The notes: generated by a model from the sequence alone, not told the origin. DNA of 51,790 nucleotides from Oscillospiraceae bacterium (GCA_017460955.1 JAFTZY010000057.1:1-51790), one strand, 5' to 3'. Shown: positions 8,158 through 16,374, counted from the stretch's first letter. Numbers and translations: made by a program.

Positions 8158-8925
8158 ATGGCAGAAAACGGACTTTCCACTTTGATCGGCTACCTCCTCT
8201 CCGAGCGTCCGGAGCTCGGGGGCATCCGGATCCCCGAGGGGGCGGACGAGCAGTTCCGGCTTTACCGGAGTCTTGTCAACATCCGGCCGCCGGAGCCGGC
8301 GGATGAGGATTTCCTCCGGGCGGAGGATGCCTGCCTCACCCGGCTCACGCAGGAAAAGGGCATCACGGATCTTGAGGACCTGTCCCCAGTCGAGCCGGGG
8401 CTCTATCTGTGGCAGGGGGACATCACCACCCTGCGCTGCGATGCGATCGTCAATGCCGCCAACTCCGGCATGACCGGCTGCTACCAGCCCTGTCACAGCT
8501 GCATTGACAACTGCATCCACACCTTTGCGGGGGTGCGTCTGCGCCTGCACTGCGGACAGCTCATGGAGGCGCAGGGACACGAGGAGCCCACGGGCCGCGC
8601 CAAGCTCATGCCGGCCTACAATCTTCCCTGCCGCTATGTCCTCCACACGGTCGGACCGATCGTGCAGGGGGCGCTGACCGAGGAGCACTGTGCCCTGCTA
8701 CGCAGCTCCTATCAGAGCTGTCTTGCGCTTGCCGCAGAAAACGGCATCGGCAGTGTGGCCTTCTGCTGCATCTCCACCGGTGTGTTCGGCTTCCCGAAGG
8801 CGAAGGCGGCTTCCATCGCTGTGGAGACCGTGCGAAGCTTTCGCAGGGAGCACCCCATGCGCGTCATTTTCAATGTATTCAGCGATGAGGACGCGGCGAT
8901 CTACCGCTCCTTACTCGGTGTATAG
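8158..8925 (+). CDS. Zn-type macrodomain protein-ADP-ribosyl hydrolase
   Basis: A 255-residue protein. The ATG at 8158 is chosen for its GAGGG site six bases upstream; a TTG at 8140 would give six more residues. An N-terminal helical region (about 1-80) precedes the macro fold: ITTLRCDAIVNAANSGMTGC (ADP-ribose binding Asn pair), a Cys/His-rich insert CHSCIDNCIHTFAGVRLRLHC typical of the zinc-dependent macrodomains first described beside bacterial SirTM, then VGPIVQG and ISTGVFGFPK. Family members remove ADP-ribose from proteins. Unlike the SirTM operons, no sirtuin, GcvH-like or lipoate ligase gene is adjacent. Here it sits between a nuclease and acylphosphatase. Confidence 0.88.
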   Translation: MAENGLSTLIGYLLSERPELGGIRIPEGADEQFRLYRSLVNIRPPEPADEDFLRAEDACLTRLTQEKGITDLEDLSPVEPGLYLWQGDITTLRCDAIVNAANSGMTGCYQPCHSCIDNCIHTFAGVRLRLHCGQLMEAQGHEEPTGRAKLMPAYNLPCRYVLHTVGPIVQGALTEEHCALLRSSYQSCLALAAENGIGSVAFCCISTGVFGFPKAKAASIAVETVRSFRREHPMRVIFNVFSDEDAAIYRSLLGV

Positions 8926-8938
8926 GAGGGAATAAAGC

Positions 8939-9208
8939 ATGCAGAAGATACGAAAGCACATGATCTTCCACGGCGAGGTACAGGAGGTGGGCTTCCGCTT
9001 TGCCTCGCGTGAAATTGCCCGGAAATACGGCATTTCCGGCTGGGTGCGCAACCTCTGGGACGGCACCGTGGAGATGGAGGCGGAGGGAACGCAGGCGGAC
9101 CTTGACTGCCTTGTCCGGGAGCTTGAGCAGGCACGCTGGACATGGATCGAGCACATCGACATGAAGGAGGTCCCCGCACAGGGCGGCTACACCTTCGAGA
9201 TCCGCTGA
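8939..9208 (+). CDS. acyP: Acylphosphatase
   Basis: An 89-residue protein of the usual length for the family, which hydrolyses carboxyl-phosphate bonds. The signature is present: FHGEVQEVGFR with the phosphate-binding Arg, and GWVRNLWDGTVEMEAEG with the catalytic Asn. A GGAGG site precedes the ATG, 13 bases after the macrodomain gene, so the two are very likely cotranscribed. Confidence 0.95.
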   Translation: MQKIRKHMIFHGEVQEVGFRFASREIARKYGISGWVRNLWDGTVEMEAEGTQADLDCLVRELEQARWTWIEHIDMKEVPAQGGYTFEIR

Positions 9209-9221
9209 AAGGGGGCTTTTT

Positions 9222-9956
9222 ATGAAACCGAAGATCTCCGTCATCATCCCGGCCCACAATGAGGAGCGCTATGTCAAGCGCTGCCTCGCAAGCGTCAGAC
9301 GTGCTGCCAGGCAGTACGGCGGCCCCGTCGAAACGATCGTTGTCTGCAACCGCTGCACCGACCGGACGGAGCAGGTCGCCCTTGCATGCGGTGCGGTCAC
9401 GGTCCGGGATGACACCCGATGCATCGCCAGTGTGCGCAACGCCGGGATCCGTGCAGCAACGGGGCGCATTGTCGTCACCATCGACTGTGACAACCGCATG
9501 ACCCCGGGGACGCTCCGGGAGATCTGGTCGCTCCTGAAAACCGGGCGCTACATCGGCGGCGGCGCACCAATGCGCTTTGAGCGCCTGTCGGTCCCGCTGT
9601 GGCTCAATGAGGCACTGTGCGCTGCGGGCTTCTCCGTCACGGGGCTGTACTGCGGCATCTTCTGGGCAAGAAGATCGACCTTCGACGCCATCGGCGGCTT
9701 TGCGGATCTGCGGGCCATGGAGGATGTGGAAACGGCAAAGCGCCTTCGCGCCTACGGCCGGCAGCGCGGACTTGCCTACACGCACCTGCGGGAAAACTAC
9801 CTCATCAACTCCACCCGGAAATTCGACCGGGAGGGCGACTGGCTGTATTTCCGGATGCTGCTTGCAAACGGCGGGACATTTGTCAGGGCAATGCTCGGCA
9901 ATACCGGCGGGCTCGATGCCCTCATCGACAGGCTGTTCTACGACTACGAGCACTGA
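9222..9956 (+). CDS. Family 2 glycosyltransferase
   Basis: A 244-residue cytoplasmic GT-A protein. It begins with the nucleotide-sugar binding strand KISVIIPAHNEERYVKRCL, then VVCNRCTDRTEQVA, the DXD-like metal site DCDNR at about residue 89, and the acceptor-side ED motif (AMEDVETAKRL). It has no membrane segment. It follows acyP by 13 bases and closes the nuclease-macrodomain-acyP run. Acceptor and donor cannot be inferred. Confidence 0.88.
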   Translation: MKPKISVIIPAHNEERYVKRCLASVRRAARQYGGPVETIVVCNRCTDRTEQVALACGAVTVRDDTRCIASVRNAGIRAATGRIVVTIDCDNRMTPGTLREIWSLLKTGRYIGGGAPMRFERLSVPLWLNEALCAAGFSVTGLYCGIFWARRSTFDAIGGFADLRAMEDVETAKRLRAYGRQRGLAYTHLRENYLINSTRKFDREGDWLYFRMLLANGGTFVRAMLGNTGGLDALIDRLFYDYEH

Positions 9957-10021
9957 CGGCACACCTTTTCTACTCAAATCTGTAAATTCACCGCGCCACC
10001 CTTCAAATCGTACGGTTTTAC

Positions 10022-10050
10022 TTGACTTTTTAGAGGCGCTATGCTATACT
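10022..10050 (+). promoter_or_regulatory. Promoter of the S41 protease gene
   Basis: TTGACT (10022-10027) and TATACT (10045-10050) are spaced by 17 bases, with extended -10 TGC. The predicted transcript start near 10057 leaves only a 20-30 base leader and rules out the in-frame TTG at 10061 as a well-placed start. Confidence 0.8.
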
Positions 10051-10078
10051 TTCTTATATATTGGGAATAAGGATGGTA

Positions 10079-11818
10079 ATGGCCATGAAAACTGTATTCG
10101 GTTCGCTGCGGCATTTGTTTGCGACTGCCAATCCCGAGCATCTGCTCTGGTGCGTCGGTGTCCTTCTTGTGATGCTGGTGCTTGCCATGCTCCATCACAG
10201 GTGGCGGCAAGACGTGCAGAAGCTGAAGCTCTGGCGCCTGCTCTGCCTTGTGCCGTTTCTGATCTGTGTCGCGCATTTTCTGATCTATTCGCTGTCGTTC
10301 CCGATGGTGATCGGTCTCTTCTTGCCGCTCTACCTGATCGGCATACTCTCGCTGCTCCCGATGATCACCGCAAAGCGCAGGATCGGCCACCCGGTCATGG
10401 CAGCGATCGTCGGTCTGCTCAGCGGCGTGCTCGGGCTCTATTTCTGTGCCTCCTCCCCGCATGTTTACAATTTTGCCAGGGAGAGCTACACCGAATCCTT
10501 CCACGACGCCGTCAGGACCATGGACCGTACCTATGTCCTCAAGGAGTGGAAGGAGGTCGATTTTGACGCGCTCGAGGCGAAGTACATGCCGATGGTGCAG
10601 GAGGCCGAGGATGCCCAGGACCCGGCAATGTTCTATGATGCGGTGAAGTCCTTCTTCTCCGAGCTGCATGACGGCCATGTGTGGGGCTCCTATTTTTATG
10701 ACGATGAGGTCTACACCTCCGCCTTCCAGCAGCATGAATACGGCCTTGCAATGGTGAAGCTCGATAACGGTGATGTCATTGCCGTGTGTACGGACGCTGC
10801 CGTGCATGCACTGGGCATCGAGGACGGTACGGTCATTACCGAATGGGGCGGCAAGCCCGTCCTGCAGGCGGCCATGGAGGATGTCGCCTTCCACGGCTCT
10901 CCCGTGAAGGAAAATGACGAGCGCATCTCGCTGTTCAATCTCTCCGGTGTCGGCGGCGATACGGTCGAGGTCACATTTCTTGACAAGTCCGGCAAGGCGC
11001 AGACCGTGACGCTCTCCGATCTCGGTGAGATGCACACGCTTAATGAGGCCTTCAGCGCATTCAGCCAGTCGCCTACGATGGACGGCGAGGCTGACTATCA
11101 GGCAGAGATGGAGCGCAATTTCAGCACGAAGATGCTCGATGACAAGTGCGGGTATCTGGTGTTGAATGCCGAGGAAACCGACAGCGAATTCCATGATCTC
11201 CTCGGCTATCTGAATGGCGACCACAAATGGGCAAGGGAGATGTTCCGTGAAAAGCTTAAGGGTCTTAAAGCGCAGGGCATGGAGTACCTTGTCATCGACC
11301 TGCGTAACAACGGCGGCGGCTTCGACGAGATCGGCTGTGCGCTGTGCGATCTGCTGACAACGGAGGACTGGTTCGGCCAAGGTCTGGGCATCCGCAAGAA
11401 CGGCACCTACACCTGTGTCTCTGCCCATGGCATCCACGGGGACGGCGAGTTTGCCGATCTCCAGGTCGTTGCCCTGACCAATTACAACTGCGCCAGCGCC
11501 GGTGACGGCACGTCCCTCTACCTATCCCGTCTGCCGAACGTCACGCTTGCCGGCATCACTGACCCTGACGGCTGCAACCAGGAGACCGGCGGCAACTGCA
11601 TCCTCTCCGGCGGTACCATTGTCATCAGCTATCCGACGGGACTCATCCTTGACGAGAATGAGGTCCCGAATGTGGACACCCGTGCCGACCGCATCAGCCG
11701 CGATCCGGTCGAGGAGCGCATTCCCCTCGATCACGACGCCGCCATGCGCATTTTCCGCGACAAGGAGGATTATGAGCTTGACTGGGCGGTGCAGTACCTC
11801 GAAGCAAACGCAGGGTAA
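10079..11818 (+). CDS. Membrane-anchored S41-family (tail-specific-type) serine protease
   Basis: About 579 residues. Several in-frame ATGs lie close together (10073, 10079, 10085); 10079 is chosen because AAGGA (10069-10073) is five bases upstream. About 120 N-terminal residues hold several hydrophobic spans, then an extracytoplasmic region. S41 features follow: a PDZ-like stretch (ALGIEDGTVITEWGGKP), LVIDLRNNGGG, and TNYNCASAGDGT, where the Ser after Ala would be the nucleophile. It ends with the usual ILDENEVPNVDTRAD block. Related proteins are CtpA/tricorn-core-like hydrolases; the substrate is unknown. The broken gene that follows starts 35 bases downstream, so this was probably a two-gene unit. 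Confidence 0.82.
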   Translation: MAMKTVFGSLRHLFATANPEHLLWCVGVLLVMLVLAMLHHRWRQDVQKLKLWRLLCLVPFLICVAHFLIYSLSFPMVIGLFLPLYLIGILSLLPMITAKRRIGHPVMAAIVGLLSGVLGLYFCASSPHVYNFARESYTESFHDAVRTMDRTYVLKEWKEVDFDALEAKYMPMVQEAEDAQDPAMFYDAVKSFFSELHDGHVWGSYFYDDEVYTSAFQQHEYGLAMVKLDNGDVIAVCTDAAVHALGIEDGTVITEWGGKPVLQAAMEDVAFHGSPVKENDERISLFNLSGVGGDTVEVTFLDKSGKAQTVTLSDLGEMHTLNEAFSAFSQSPTMDGEADYQAEMERNFSTKMLDDKCGYLVLNAEETDSEFHDLLGYLNGDHKWAREMFREKLKGLKAQGMEYLVIDLRNNGGGFDEIGCALCDLLTTEDWFGQGLGIRKNGTYTCVSAHGIHGDGEFADLQVVALTNYNCASAGDGTSLYLSRLPNVTLAGITDPDGCNQETGGNCILSGGTIVISYPTGLILDENEVPNVDTRADRISRDPVEERIPLDHDAAMRIFRDKEDYELDWAVQYLEANAG

Positions 11819-11853
11819 GGCTCCCTGCCTGACAAACACAGGAGATGCGTTAC

Positions 11854-12060
11854 ATGAAACGAGTACTTCGGGTGACGGGCAGGATCGTGCTCCGGATCGG
11901 GATCGCTCTGGTGTCACTGCTCCTGGCGCTGCTGGCCGTTCGCCTCATCGGCAGGGCGGTGAACAGCCGCACGCCCGACGGCGGTATCAATGAGACAAGG
12001 AGCTGTCCGAGGATGTTCACAAGATCGCGCAAATGCAGGAGAACGGATCGTGATACCTGA
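11854..12060 (+). pseudogene. Remnant of a membrane-anchored alpha/beta hydrolase
   Basis: Sixty-eight codons with a GGAGA site before the ATG. The first ~50 residues (MKRVLRVTGRIVLR…, one membrane span, then SRTPDGGINETR) are the N-terminal anchor I associate with prolyl-iminopeptidase-like hydrolases of Firmicutes. The catalytic domain is absent. Immediately afterwards another frame (11994-12053) reads DKELSEDVHKIAQMQENGS and stops, which looks like a hydrolase C-terminus. The simplest reading is an internal deletion that joined the two ends out of frame. The truncated product could still be made as a small membrane peptide. Confidence 0.55.
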
Positions 12061-12068
12061 AACAGCCA

Positions 12069-12111
12069 AGCCCCCGGAAATGCTGAAATACGCATTCCCG
12101 GGGGCTTTTTT
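12069..12111 (+). terminator. Intrinsic terminator after the S41 protease / hydrolase remnant
   Basis: The arms 12069-12083 and 12092-12106 pair over 15 bp with one mismatch and are followed by six T residues. This is a strong rho-independent terminator eight bases after the remnant's stop. Confidence 0.9.
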
Positions 12112-12174
12112 GACCGTGCGGAAAACGGATTCTCCACTACTACCGCAGATTCCAGAGGAACTGCCGGTTCCCCC

Positions 12175-12203
12175 TTGACAATTCCATGGGAATGTTGTAT
12201 CAT
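12175..12203 (+). promoter_or_regulatory. Promoter of the Svx-like dockerin protease gene
   Basis: TTGACA (12175-12180) and TATCAT (12198-12203) are spaced by 17 bases, about 80 bases ahead of the start codon. Confidence 0.8.
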
Positions 12204-12210
12204 AAATTTA

Positions 12211-12233
12211 TACAAAACGTTATGTTTTTTGTA
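12211..12233 (+). promoter_or_regulatory. Inverted repeat over the predicted transcription start (possible operator)
   Basis: TACAAAA (12211-12217) and TTTTGTA (12227-12233) form a perfect 7-bp inverted repeat with a 9-base centre, beginning eight bases after the -10 box of the protease promoter. The placement fits a repressor site, but the sequence is AT-rich and could arise by chance. Confidence 0.35.
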
Positions 12234-12284
12234 AAATTGACAGATCTGCGAAAACATAACAGAGATCGTAAGGGGGAATTTAGA

Positions 12285-14945
12285 ATGAACAAGCTCAGAA
12301 AGCTCACCTCGGTGCTGGCCGCACTGACGATGGGAGCCGCCATGCTGCAAATGCTGCCCACAGCAGCACAGGAGGAATACCTCATCCGTGACAAGTGGGG
12401 GTACTGCACCTCTGCCAATTATGTGGAATCCGAGCATTTCGTCATCTTCTACGGCAACAACGACACGACCGGACAGGTCAACGATGCGTTTTTGCAGCGC
12501 AATCTCGCCGATTATGAGAAGCTCTGGCAATGCTACGGCGAATACCTTGGCATGGAGAACATGAACGTCGATATCTACGGCAGGAGCGCACAGAAATACA
12601 AGACCAACATCTACCTGACCTACACGGGCCTTGACCAGTACCCGGACGGCTGGGCATTCATGAGCGCAGAGGACGGCTACGGCATCGAGATCATCAGTCC
12701 GAACGCCATGCTCGACGATCTGACGATCTCTCACGAGTTCGGACATGTAGTCACCATGCAGCAGAAGGCCTGGGTCGATCAGGACATTACGGGTGCATGG
12801 TGGGAGCCGCTGGCCAACTGGTTCCGGGAGATGTATCTTAGCAGTCCCTATTACACGGGGAACACCAGGACCTGCTGGTTCGAGCCCTACACGCGCAATC
12901 TGAGCCTGACGCTCCCGCACGGACGCAATTACTACGAGGTATGGCCGTTCCTGGTGTACATCTCCTACAATCCGGACAATCTGCCGGGTCTGGGGATGGA
13001 TGCCGTCAAGCGCATCATCTCCGAGGCACAGCCGAACGAATACCCCTTCGACACGATCACCCGTCTGTTCGGTACGGATGCACAGGTCGTGTTCGGGCAT
13101 TACGCCAAGCGCATGGCGACCTTTGATTTCGGGGCGCAGGAGGCCTATCAGGATGAATGGAACCGGAAGCTTGCCGCCTCCCCCTTCTACTGGAATCTGT
13201 TCTACACGGTCCTTGAGGATGACGGTGCCGGCTGGCTTGAAGTTCCCCAGGAGGAAGCGCCCATGCAGTCGGGCCTGAATGTTGTACCGCTCACGCTCAC
13301 GGGCGATACGGTCACCGCCTCCCTCAAGGGGCTCTCCGATGACAGCAACGCCGCATGGCAGGCATGCATCGTCACGGTCGATGCAAACGGCAACGAGAGC
13401 TATTCCGACCTCTTCGGCGCTGGTGAGGAAGCAAGCATTTCCGCACAGGGCGCAGTCTCCGCCTATCTGACCGTGTCGGCCATGCCCAAGAACCTCGTGG
13501 CGGTCAACGCCTTCCACAAGGATGACGTGTCCACCTATAAGAACGGGGCCGAGCGCCGGCGCTACCCGTATGCGGTCAAGCTCACCGGTGCACAGGTCCA
13601 GCCCTCCGGCGGCTACACAAAGGGCGCCGGTCACATCCACGCAAACGGCGGCGGCTGGGTAGCGGACGGCGCGAGCGTTGCCGATTCCGTCTATGTCGGC
13701 CCCGATGCCATGGTGCTGGGCAATGCCACCCTCACCGGCAATGTCCGGGTGGAGGATCATGCGGTCGTTGCCAATTCCGTGACGGCATCGGACAATGTGG
13801 TCATCAGCGGACATGCAGTCGTGGACGGCGGCGGTATGATCTACGACAACGGCTGGAAATTCGGGAGCGTCAACCTCAGCGGCAATGCCGTGATCGCCGA
13901 CAGCGCCGTTGTGACAAGCTCCTGCACGGTCTCCGGGAATGCAAAGGTCATCCAGAAGGCCTATCTTGCCGAGGCCGTGACGGTGCGCGACGATGCCGTT
14001 GTCAAGGGCATGTCCTACATCTACGGCAAGGCCGATTACTCCGGCACTGCCATCCTCGACGGCGACTACTGCAACGAGGAGACCAAGAATGCCGGCGTCA
14101 GCTTCGGCTGGCTCGACGCAAACGGCCAGCACACGACGGATGCGCACTATCTTGCTGCCTATGACTTCGACGACGAGACCGTATACTGGGCTAAGGATTC
14201 GTATACAGCCACCAATGCACGGCAGGCAGATGCCGCATGGTCGGCCGAGCGTACCTCCGCTCACGGTGTCCTGAATTTCGACGGCGGGGATGACTGCCTC
14301 GTCCTTGACAGCTCCCTCCTTCGCACAAGGGATCTCCAGCTGAGTCTGGCCGCACTCTGGAAGGGCGGCTCGCAGCAGGAGCTCTTCCGCTTCGGCGATG
14401 AGAAGGCATACATGGCCTTCACGCCCAGCAATGCCCAGGGCGTGGCAGAGCTTACGCTCACCGACGGCAATGTGACCGAGACCTTCACGGCGGCTGCACC
14501 GCTCACCAAGGGCGTATGGAGCAAGATCACCGTGCGGATCCTGGACGGACAGTGTACACTGCTCATTGACGGGCAGGAGGCCGCCTCCGGGCAGGCTGCC
14601 CTCTCCCCGCTTGCGGTGATGAGTGCTGCGGACACGGACACCGCACAGATCGGCAAGGGCTTCAAGGGGGCGGTCGATTATGTATGGCTCTATGATACGG
14701 CCTTCCATGAGCCGGGACTGACCTATTCCGGCAGCGAGACGCCGGAGGAGGACCCCGTGCGCCTGCGCGGTGACGTCAATCTGGACGGGCGGTTCGATAC
14801 GCTCGACCTGGTGCTCGTGCAGAAATGGATCGTCCGCGCACCCGGTACCGTGCTTGCCGACTGGCAGGCGGGGGATCTGTATGAGGACAATGCCCTGAAT
14901 GTACTGGATGTATGCCGGATGAAGTCCGAGCTGCTTGCAAAATAA
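12285..14945 (+). CDS. Secreted Svx/AvrXca-type (DUF6055-like) metalloprotease with beta-helix, LamG-like and dockerin modules
   Basis: An 886-residue exported protein; the ATG at 12285 follows AGGGGGAATTTAGA, and upstream in-frame codons lie before or at the promoter leader. A signal peptide (about 1-28) is followed by a catalytic region with the zinc-protease motif HEFGH at 150-154 and a downstream WWEPLANWF that may give the third ligand. This arrangement is known from Svx-like secreted proteins. Residues about 455-590 form short repeats of the kind ADSVYVGPDAMVLGNATL, a hexapeptide-like beta-helix. Next is a concanavalin/LamG-like region (about 625-810), then a C-terminal type I dockerin (about 828-886; DVNLDGRFDTLD and DLYEDNALNVLD). 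It is probably a cellulosome-borne protease acting on plant or host glycoprotein; the target is inference. Confidence 0.85.
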   Translation: MNKLRKLTSVLAALTMGAAMLQMLPTAAQEEYLIRDKWGYCTSANYVESEHFVIFYGNNDTTGQVNDAFLQRNLADYEKLWQCYGEYLGMENMNVDIYGRSAQKYKTNIYLTYTGLDQYPDGWAFMSAEDGYGIEIISPNAMLDDLTISHEFGHVVTMQQKAWVDQDITGAWWEPLANWFREMYLSSPYYTGNTRTCWFEPYTRNLSLTLPHGRNYYEVWPFLVYISYNPDNLPGLGMDAVKRIISEAQPNEYPFDTITRLFGTDAQVVFGHYAKRMATFDFGAQEAYQDEWNRKLAASPFYWNLFYTVLEDDGAGWLEVPQEEAPMQSGLNVVPLTLTGDTVTASLKGLSDDSNAAWQACIVTVDANGNESYSDLFGAGEEASISAQGAVSAYLTVSAMPKNLVAVNAFHKDDVSTYKNGAERRRYPYAVKLTGAQVQPSGGYTKGAGHIHANGGGWVADGASVADSVYVGPDAMVLGNATLTGNVRVEDHAVVANSVTASDNVVISGHAVVDGGGMIYDNGWKFGSVNLSGNAVIADSAVVTSSCTVSGNAKVIQKAYLAEAVTVRDDAVVKGMSYIYGKADYSGTAILDGDYCNEETKNAGVSFGWLDANGQHTTDAHYLAAYDFDDETVYWAKDSYTATNARQADAAWSAERTSAHGVLNFDGGDDCLVLDSSLLRTRDLQLSLAALWKGGSQQELFRFGDEKAYMAFTPSNAQGVAELTLTDGNVTETFTAAAPLTKGVWSKITVRILDGQCTLLIDGQEAASGQAALSPLAVMSAADTDTAQIGKGFKGAVDYVWLYDTAFHEPGLTYSGSETPEEDPVRLRGDVNLDGRFDTLDLVLVQKWIVRAPGTVLADWQAGDLYEDNALNVLDVCRMKSELLAK

Positions 14946-14978
14946 GTCCGGATCCCGCGGCACGGATACAGAAGCTTA

Positions 14979-15025
14979 CGCCATAGTATTTCCGGTATGC
15001 CTGCCGGAGGTACTATGGCGTTTTT
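14979..15025 (+). terminator. Intrinsic terminator of the Svx-like protease gene
   Basis: A 10-bp perfect outer stem (14979-14988 with 15011-15020) plus an inner TCCGG/CCGGA pairing is followed by five T residues, directly ahead of the next promoter. Confidence 0.88.
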
Positions 15026-15028
15026 CTA

Positions 15029-15057
15029 TTGACAGTGCGGTGATGTTGTGCTATAAT
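15029..15057 (+). promoter_or_regulatory. Full-consensus promoter for the PNPOx-like / ATP-grasp gene pair
   Basis: TTGACA and TATAAT match the consensus exactly, spaced by 17 bases with an extended -10 TGC. It begins only four bases after the preceding terminator's T run. Confidence 0.92.
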
Positions 15058-15110
15058 TATTTTGCTAACATAAACCGAAATATGTTTCATTAAGGAAGGA
15101 GCCAATATCC

Positions 15111-15503
15111 ATGAATGAAGTGTATGATTTTTTAAGAAGCTGCGGTACGTTTTACCTTGCAACTGACGAAGACGGGCAGCCCCGTGTCAGACCTTTCGGT
15201 GCGATCAGCGATTTTGAGGGAAAGCTCTATATTGAGACCAACAATCAGAAAAAAGTGTATCAGCAGATGATGAAGAACGGTAAGGTCGAGCTCTGCGGTA
15301 TGCATGAGGGCAAATGGATCAGAGTCGAGGGGACGGTCAAGGAGGATCTGCGCCGTGAAGCACGGGTCGCCATGCTGGAGGATAATCCCTCGCTCAAAAG
15401 CCTTGCTTCTCCCGATAACGGCACAATGACCGTATTCTATTTTGAGAGTGGAACAGCAACGATCTATTCCTTTACGGATGCGCCGAAGGTGATCGAATTA
15501 TAA
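15111..15503 (+). CDS. Pyridoxamine 5'-phosphate oxidase-like flavin-binding protein
   Basis: A 130-residue split-barrel protein of the small PNPOx-like group. The N-terminal YLATDEDGQPRVRPFGAI segment is typical, followed by LYIETNNQKKVYQQM (flavin phosphate contact region) and WIRVEGTV. A GGAAGGAG site precedes the ATG. Family members bind FMN, F420 or haem; which one is used here is not visible. Codon use is noticeably more AT-rich than in neighbouring genes. It precedes the ATP-grasp-like gene by 17 bases. Confidence 0.88.
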   Translation: MNEVYDFLRSCGTFYLATDEDGQPRVRPFGAISDFEGKLYIETNNQKKVYQQMMKNGKVELCGMHEGKWIRVEGTVKEDLRREARVAMLEDNPSLKSLASPDNGTMTVFYFESGTATIYSFTDAPKVIEL

Positions 15504-15520
15504 GATTCCATAGGGCTACC

Positions 15521-16333
15521 ATGAAGAAAATATTATACCTGACAGATCTGTATTACAAAGCAAAGGGAAGGAACTATTGCGAAGAGGATCTGTTTATTAC
15601 CGAGAAGCTGAAAGACCGTTTTGACATTGTGCTGTGTCATCCGAGGAATTCTGAAAGCTTTGAAAAAGATGTGGATCTGATCGTGTTTCGGAATACCGGC
15701 TCCGTCATCGGATTTCAGGATGTGTATGAGCAGTTTGTCGCCAGAGTCAGGACGCAGCATCTAAGAACCTTCAATGAATTCTGCGGAAAGGCGGATATGT
15801 GCGGTAAACAGTATCTGCTGGATCTGACAGCAGGCGGCTACCCTGTGATCCCTACCGCAGACAGCTTGGACAGTATTGCCATGCTGCCCGAAACGGACCG
15901 CTATGTGGTAAAGCCGAAAAACGGTGCGGATTCCATAGGGCTTGCATTTCTGACCCATCCGCAATTATTAGATAGGGACTTTTCCAAAGGAGATCTTCTG
16001 ATACAGCCGGCAGTCAATTTCCGGTATGAGGTGTCATTCTATTTTATCAACGATCAGTTTCAATACGCGCTCTATGCGCCTGATAAAGAACACAGGTGGA
16101 AGCTGGAAGCGTATCAGCCATCAAATGAGGATATCGAATTTGCACAAGGGTTTATTCGGTGGAATGCGATCAGACACGGGATACAAAGAGTGGATGCCTG
16201 CCGGACGCAGGACGGACGTTTGCTGTTGGTAGAGCTTGAGGACCTGAATCCGTATTTATCGATTTTGAATCTGGATGAGAAAACGCAGGATCGAATGATC
16301 GGCCATATGATACAGGCCTTGGACGATATTTAG
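15521..16333 (+). CDS. ATP-grasp-like protein, function unknown
   Basis: A 270-residue cytoplasmic protein. The arrangement suggests an ATP-grasp fold: an N-terminal Rossmann-like part (KKILYLTDLYYKAKG, IVFRNTG), a central RYVVKPKNGADSIGL with the ATP-binding Lys, a DLLIQPAV strand, and a C-terminal LLLVELEDLNPYLSI supplying acidic metal ligands. The nearest relatives are likely amino-acid or peptide ligase-like proteins, but I cannot name the substrate. The ribosome-binding site (TAGGG) is weak, consistent with coupling to the PNPOx-like gene. AT-rich codon use sets the pair apart from its surroundings. Confidence 0.7.
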   Translation: MKKILYLTDLYYKAKGRNYCEEDLFITEKLKDRFDIVLCHPRNSESFEKDVDLIVFRNTGSVIGFQDVYEQFVARVRTQHLRTFNEFCGKADMCGKQYLLDLTAGGYPVIPTADSLDSIAMLPETDRYVVKPKNGADSIGLAFLTHPQLLDRDFSKGDLLIQPAVNFRYEVSFYFINDQFQYALYAPDKEHRWKLEAYQPSNEDIEFAQGFIRWNAIRHGIQRVDACRTQDGRLLLVELEDLNPYLSILNLDEKTQDRMIGHMIQALDDI

Positions 16334-16335
16334 AC

Positions 16336-16354
16336 CCTGTCTGCACAAGGGACA
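16336..16354 (+). repeat. Copy A of a 19-base repeat (second copy at 51423-51441)
   Basis: The sequence CCTGTCTGCACAAGGGACA occurs here three bases after a stop codon and again at 51423, also just after a stop codon. In the second copy it forms a hairpin; here the second arm is incomplete. Confidence 0.7.
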
Positions 16355-16374
16355 CAAGCAGTCAAACAAATACA

